Assembly (NCBI GenBank): GCA_021161995.1
Contig: JAGGZO010000084.1
Coordinates: forward strand, 1 to 14,630
Reading direction: 5' to 3'
Length of the DNA: 14,630 bases
Source: Candidatus Aenigmatarchaeota archaeon
Lineage (GTDB): Archaea > Aenigmatarchaeota > Aenigmatarchaeia > CG10238-14 > SpSt-28
Position numbers and translations under genes: made by a program. The notes below the pieces were generated by a model. It had not been told where the DNA came from and did not search any database. It saw only the letters and a list, made by a program, of their open reading frames with translations. Of this stretch, positions 13,188 through 14,630 are shown piece after piece. Numbering within the stretch: position 1 is the stretch's first letter; every line of letters starts with the position of its first letter.

Positions 13188-14423
13188 TTATATTCCTAGC
13201 AAAGATAGCGCAGAATAGTAAAATCCAGAGAAAAACAACATAGTAGGTAATAACAAACACCCCATCATATGAACCCTCTTTATACCTTTCAATATAGAAA
13301 AAATACCAAGAGACGTGGAGGTTAATAATATGAGTACTCCATGAAACCCGGTAAATGAATAGACAATCAAAATCAAAAACGTTGCAATAAATATATTTAG
13401 TTTCCTGTAATCAACCTTTGAAATCATTCTGGGAAACACTTTTCCTATTCGTAAAGATATGTAGAAACTTATAGCAGAGGATATCAACATCACGCTGGTT
13501 ATAAAAAGAAAATGGAAAAATGTAAAATCTTGAAACAACCTCTTAACTGCAACACTAGCGCCGCTTCTTGGGTTTCCAACCATATACATTGATGAAAATG
13601 AAAAGACTTCATTAGAACCAGAAACACTGGCAGTTGCAACTAGAAATTCTCTTGTATTAGGCAGGAATGGTGAGAACAGCATAACAGCCTGAGAAACGCC
13701 TATTCCAGGAAGAAATCCTGCAACTATACCAGCAACAGACCCGATGAAAATTGCTTTTATCAATGAGTTTAATTTCATGTTAATTTTCTCATCTGTTTTT
13801 TGTTTAGGCAATTTTGATTTTTCGAACAAACTAACCAATATCTGAGATAAACCAAAGAGACCTGTAAGCATAGGTAACAGAGAATTTGTTCTCGAAACTA
13901 GAGATGTATTCAACACCAATAACCCAAGTAAACCAGACAGCAAAAACACCACAAAAGAAATTGCTATTTTCATGATATTTTGCTCTGTAAGCAATGTGTA
14001 GAAAACGACAAACAATATAAGGTATAGAACATATTGCCTAACATAGGAATAGAAAGATGGAAAGATAGGCATTATCAAGAATGTTATGATAATCGTTATT
14101 AAAATCGAACCAAGAACACCTATTATAGAAAGTTTAAATGCCTCATATCCACGACCTTTCATAGTTAGTCTATGAGCTGGTAGAACGTTCAAAGGATTTG
14201 AAACATCTGGAACACCAAAATACACACTTGTGAGATAATCCGAAAATATCTGTGAGATCGAAAATGAAACTATTACAGCAGTTAGCATTATTGGTTTAGC
14301 ATCTAACATCAAAAGAGCTGGTATTATTGTGTTTACATGAATACCAGGAATTATTCCAGAAAAATATCCAGCTATAGATGAAAGAAATACCATAAGAAGC
14401 AGGAGCAGAAAGTCTCCTACCAC
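13188..14423 (-). CDS. TctA-like (DUF112) membrane permease
   Basis: Integral membrane protein of 411 residues related to TctA, the large permease subunit of tripartite tricarboxylate transporters. It has about ten or more hydrophobic segments and the diagnostic internal duplication: SGIIPGIHVNTIIPALL at residues 22-38 and AGFLPGIGVSQAVMLFSPFL at about 233-252. The two PGI loops form the substrate site in the family. Additional conserved segments are YFGVPDVSNPLNVLPAHRL and SGSNEVFSFSSMYMVGNPRSG. Bacterial TctA is about 500 residues and works with TctB and TctC; neither partner is visible here, so this is a stand-alone archaeal form whose substrate is unknown. It starts with GTG, 8 nt after the OB-fold gene, without a clear SD. 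An ATG at residue 11 lies inside the first helix. Confidence 0.85.
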   Translation of the reverse strand: MVGDFLLLLLMVFLSSIAGYFSGIIPGIHVNTIIPALLMLDAKPIMLTAVIVSFSISQIFSDYLTSVYFGVPDVSNPLNVLPAHRLTMKGRGYEAFKLSIIGVLGSILITIIITFLIMPIFPSFYSYVRQYVLYLILFVVFYTLLTEQNIMKIAISFVVFLLSGLLGLLVLNTSLVSRTNSLLPMLTGLFGLSQILVSLFEKSKLPKQKTDEKINMKLNSLIKAIFIGSVAGIVAGFLPGIGVSQAVMLFSPFLPNTREFLVATASVSGSNEVFSFSSMYMVGNPRSGASVAVKRLFQDFTFFHFLFITSVMLISSAISFYISLRIGKVFPRMISKVDYRKLNIFIATFLILIVYSFTGFHGVLILLTSTSLGIFSILKGIKRVHMMGCLLLPTMLFFSGFYYSALSLLGI

Positions 14424-14431
14424 AATATTAT

Positions 14432-14630
14432 TTATCTGTTAATTATTTCAATACAAGAAGAGCAATAAGGAATTACTTCATAGCTATCCTTATACATATC
14501 AACATATCCTTTTATTCTAACATGTTTACCAAGAAATAGGTTGTTTATAATTTCTTTGTCAATTGAACTAACCAAATTTGAAAACAGCGGAACAAAAATT
14601 TTCCCAGTATCATCTTCTATTGTCATATAT
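14432..14630 (-). CDS. OB-fold nucleic-acid-binding domain protein, C-terminal part
   Basis: The C-terminal end of a gene running in from the right edge of the window. The visible residues (MTIEDDTGKIFVPLFSNLVS ... NLFLGKHVRIKGYVDMYKDSYEVIP ... CIEIINR) show the strand order of an OB fold of the tRNA-anticodon/RPA type: a 'DxTG-x-I' strand, a helix, then 'G-x-x-V-x-(I/V)-x-G' and a strand with 'S-Y-E-V-I-P'. Such domains bind single-stranded DNA or RNA. The in-frame ATG at 14626 is probably internal, because the frame stays open to the edge and the first OB strand would precede it. The TctA-like gene starts 8 nt after its stop, so the two are probably cotranscribed. Confidence 0.7.
   Translation of the reverse strand, partial: YMTIEDDTGKIFVPLFSNLVSSIDKEIINNLFLGKHVRIKGYVDMYKDSYEVIPYCSSCIEIINR

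Noticed and set aside
1..14630. CRISPR arrays, insertion sequences, toxin-antitoxin or defence cassettes
   Set aside because: No regularly spaced repeats, transposase motifs, terminal inverted repeats or recognisable defence domains were seen; the HKD and DUF429 genes alone do not make a known defence system.

Overview
The window is from an AT-rich archaeon. It encodes archaeal/eukaryotic ribosomal proteins (L37e, S8e), an Sm-like archaeal protein, an alanyl-tRNA synthetase with the archaeal N-terminal zinc module, an archaeal/eukaryotic-type glycyl-tRNA synthetase and an archaeal NMN adenylyltransferase. Several genes have a TATA-like box A about 25 nt upstream of an ATG with no Shine-Dalgarno (SD) sequence, the pattern of leaderless archaeal transcripts. 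Extreme gene packing, an alanyl-tRNA synthetase without its C-terminal domain and a rather short glycyl-tRNA synthetase fit a reduced DPANN-type genome. That lineage assignment is inference, not proof.

Layout. 1-34: 5' half of a tRNA gene (minus), cut off just before the anticodon. 74-881 (minus): LSm, L37e and a VanZ-like membrane protein, transcribed towards the tRNA. 1013-2121 (plus): S8e and a TatD-type metal-dependent hydrolase joined by an ATGA overlap. 2122-3462 (minus): phosphomannomutase/phosphoglucomutase, divergent from an MFS transporter (3515-4804, plus). 4799-4963 (minus): a 54-residue zinc-ribbon protein, divergent from seryl-tRNA synthetase (5093-6442, plus). 6439-7227 (minus): a SpoIIM/DUF95 membrane protein, divergent from a plus-strand cluster at 7260-8792. 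That cluster holds a small membrane-anchored unknown protein, a DUF429 protein and a membrane-anchored single-HKD phospholipase D-like protein. 8743-14630 is all minus strand: an OB-fold protein (partial), a TctA-like permease, glycyl-tRNA synthetase, alanyl-tRNA synthetase and NMN adenylyltransferase.

Most genes are core housekeeping: three aminoacyl-tRNA synthetases, two ribosomal proteins, an RNA-binding Sm protein, NAD synthesis and sugar-phosphate interconversion. Between them lie membrane proteins of uncertain role (VanZ-like, SpoIIM-like, MFS, TctA-like). The least explained part is the 7260-8792 cluster, where a tethered unknown protein, a predicted RNase-H-fold protein and a tethered HKD enzyme are encoded in overlapping frames.

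No stretch longer than 300 bases lacks a gene. All four convergent gene pairs have no intergenic DNA: one abuts exactly and three overlap. I found no mobile element, CRISPR array or integrated element.
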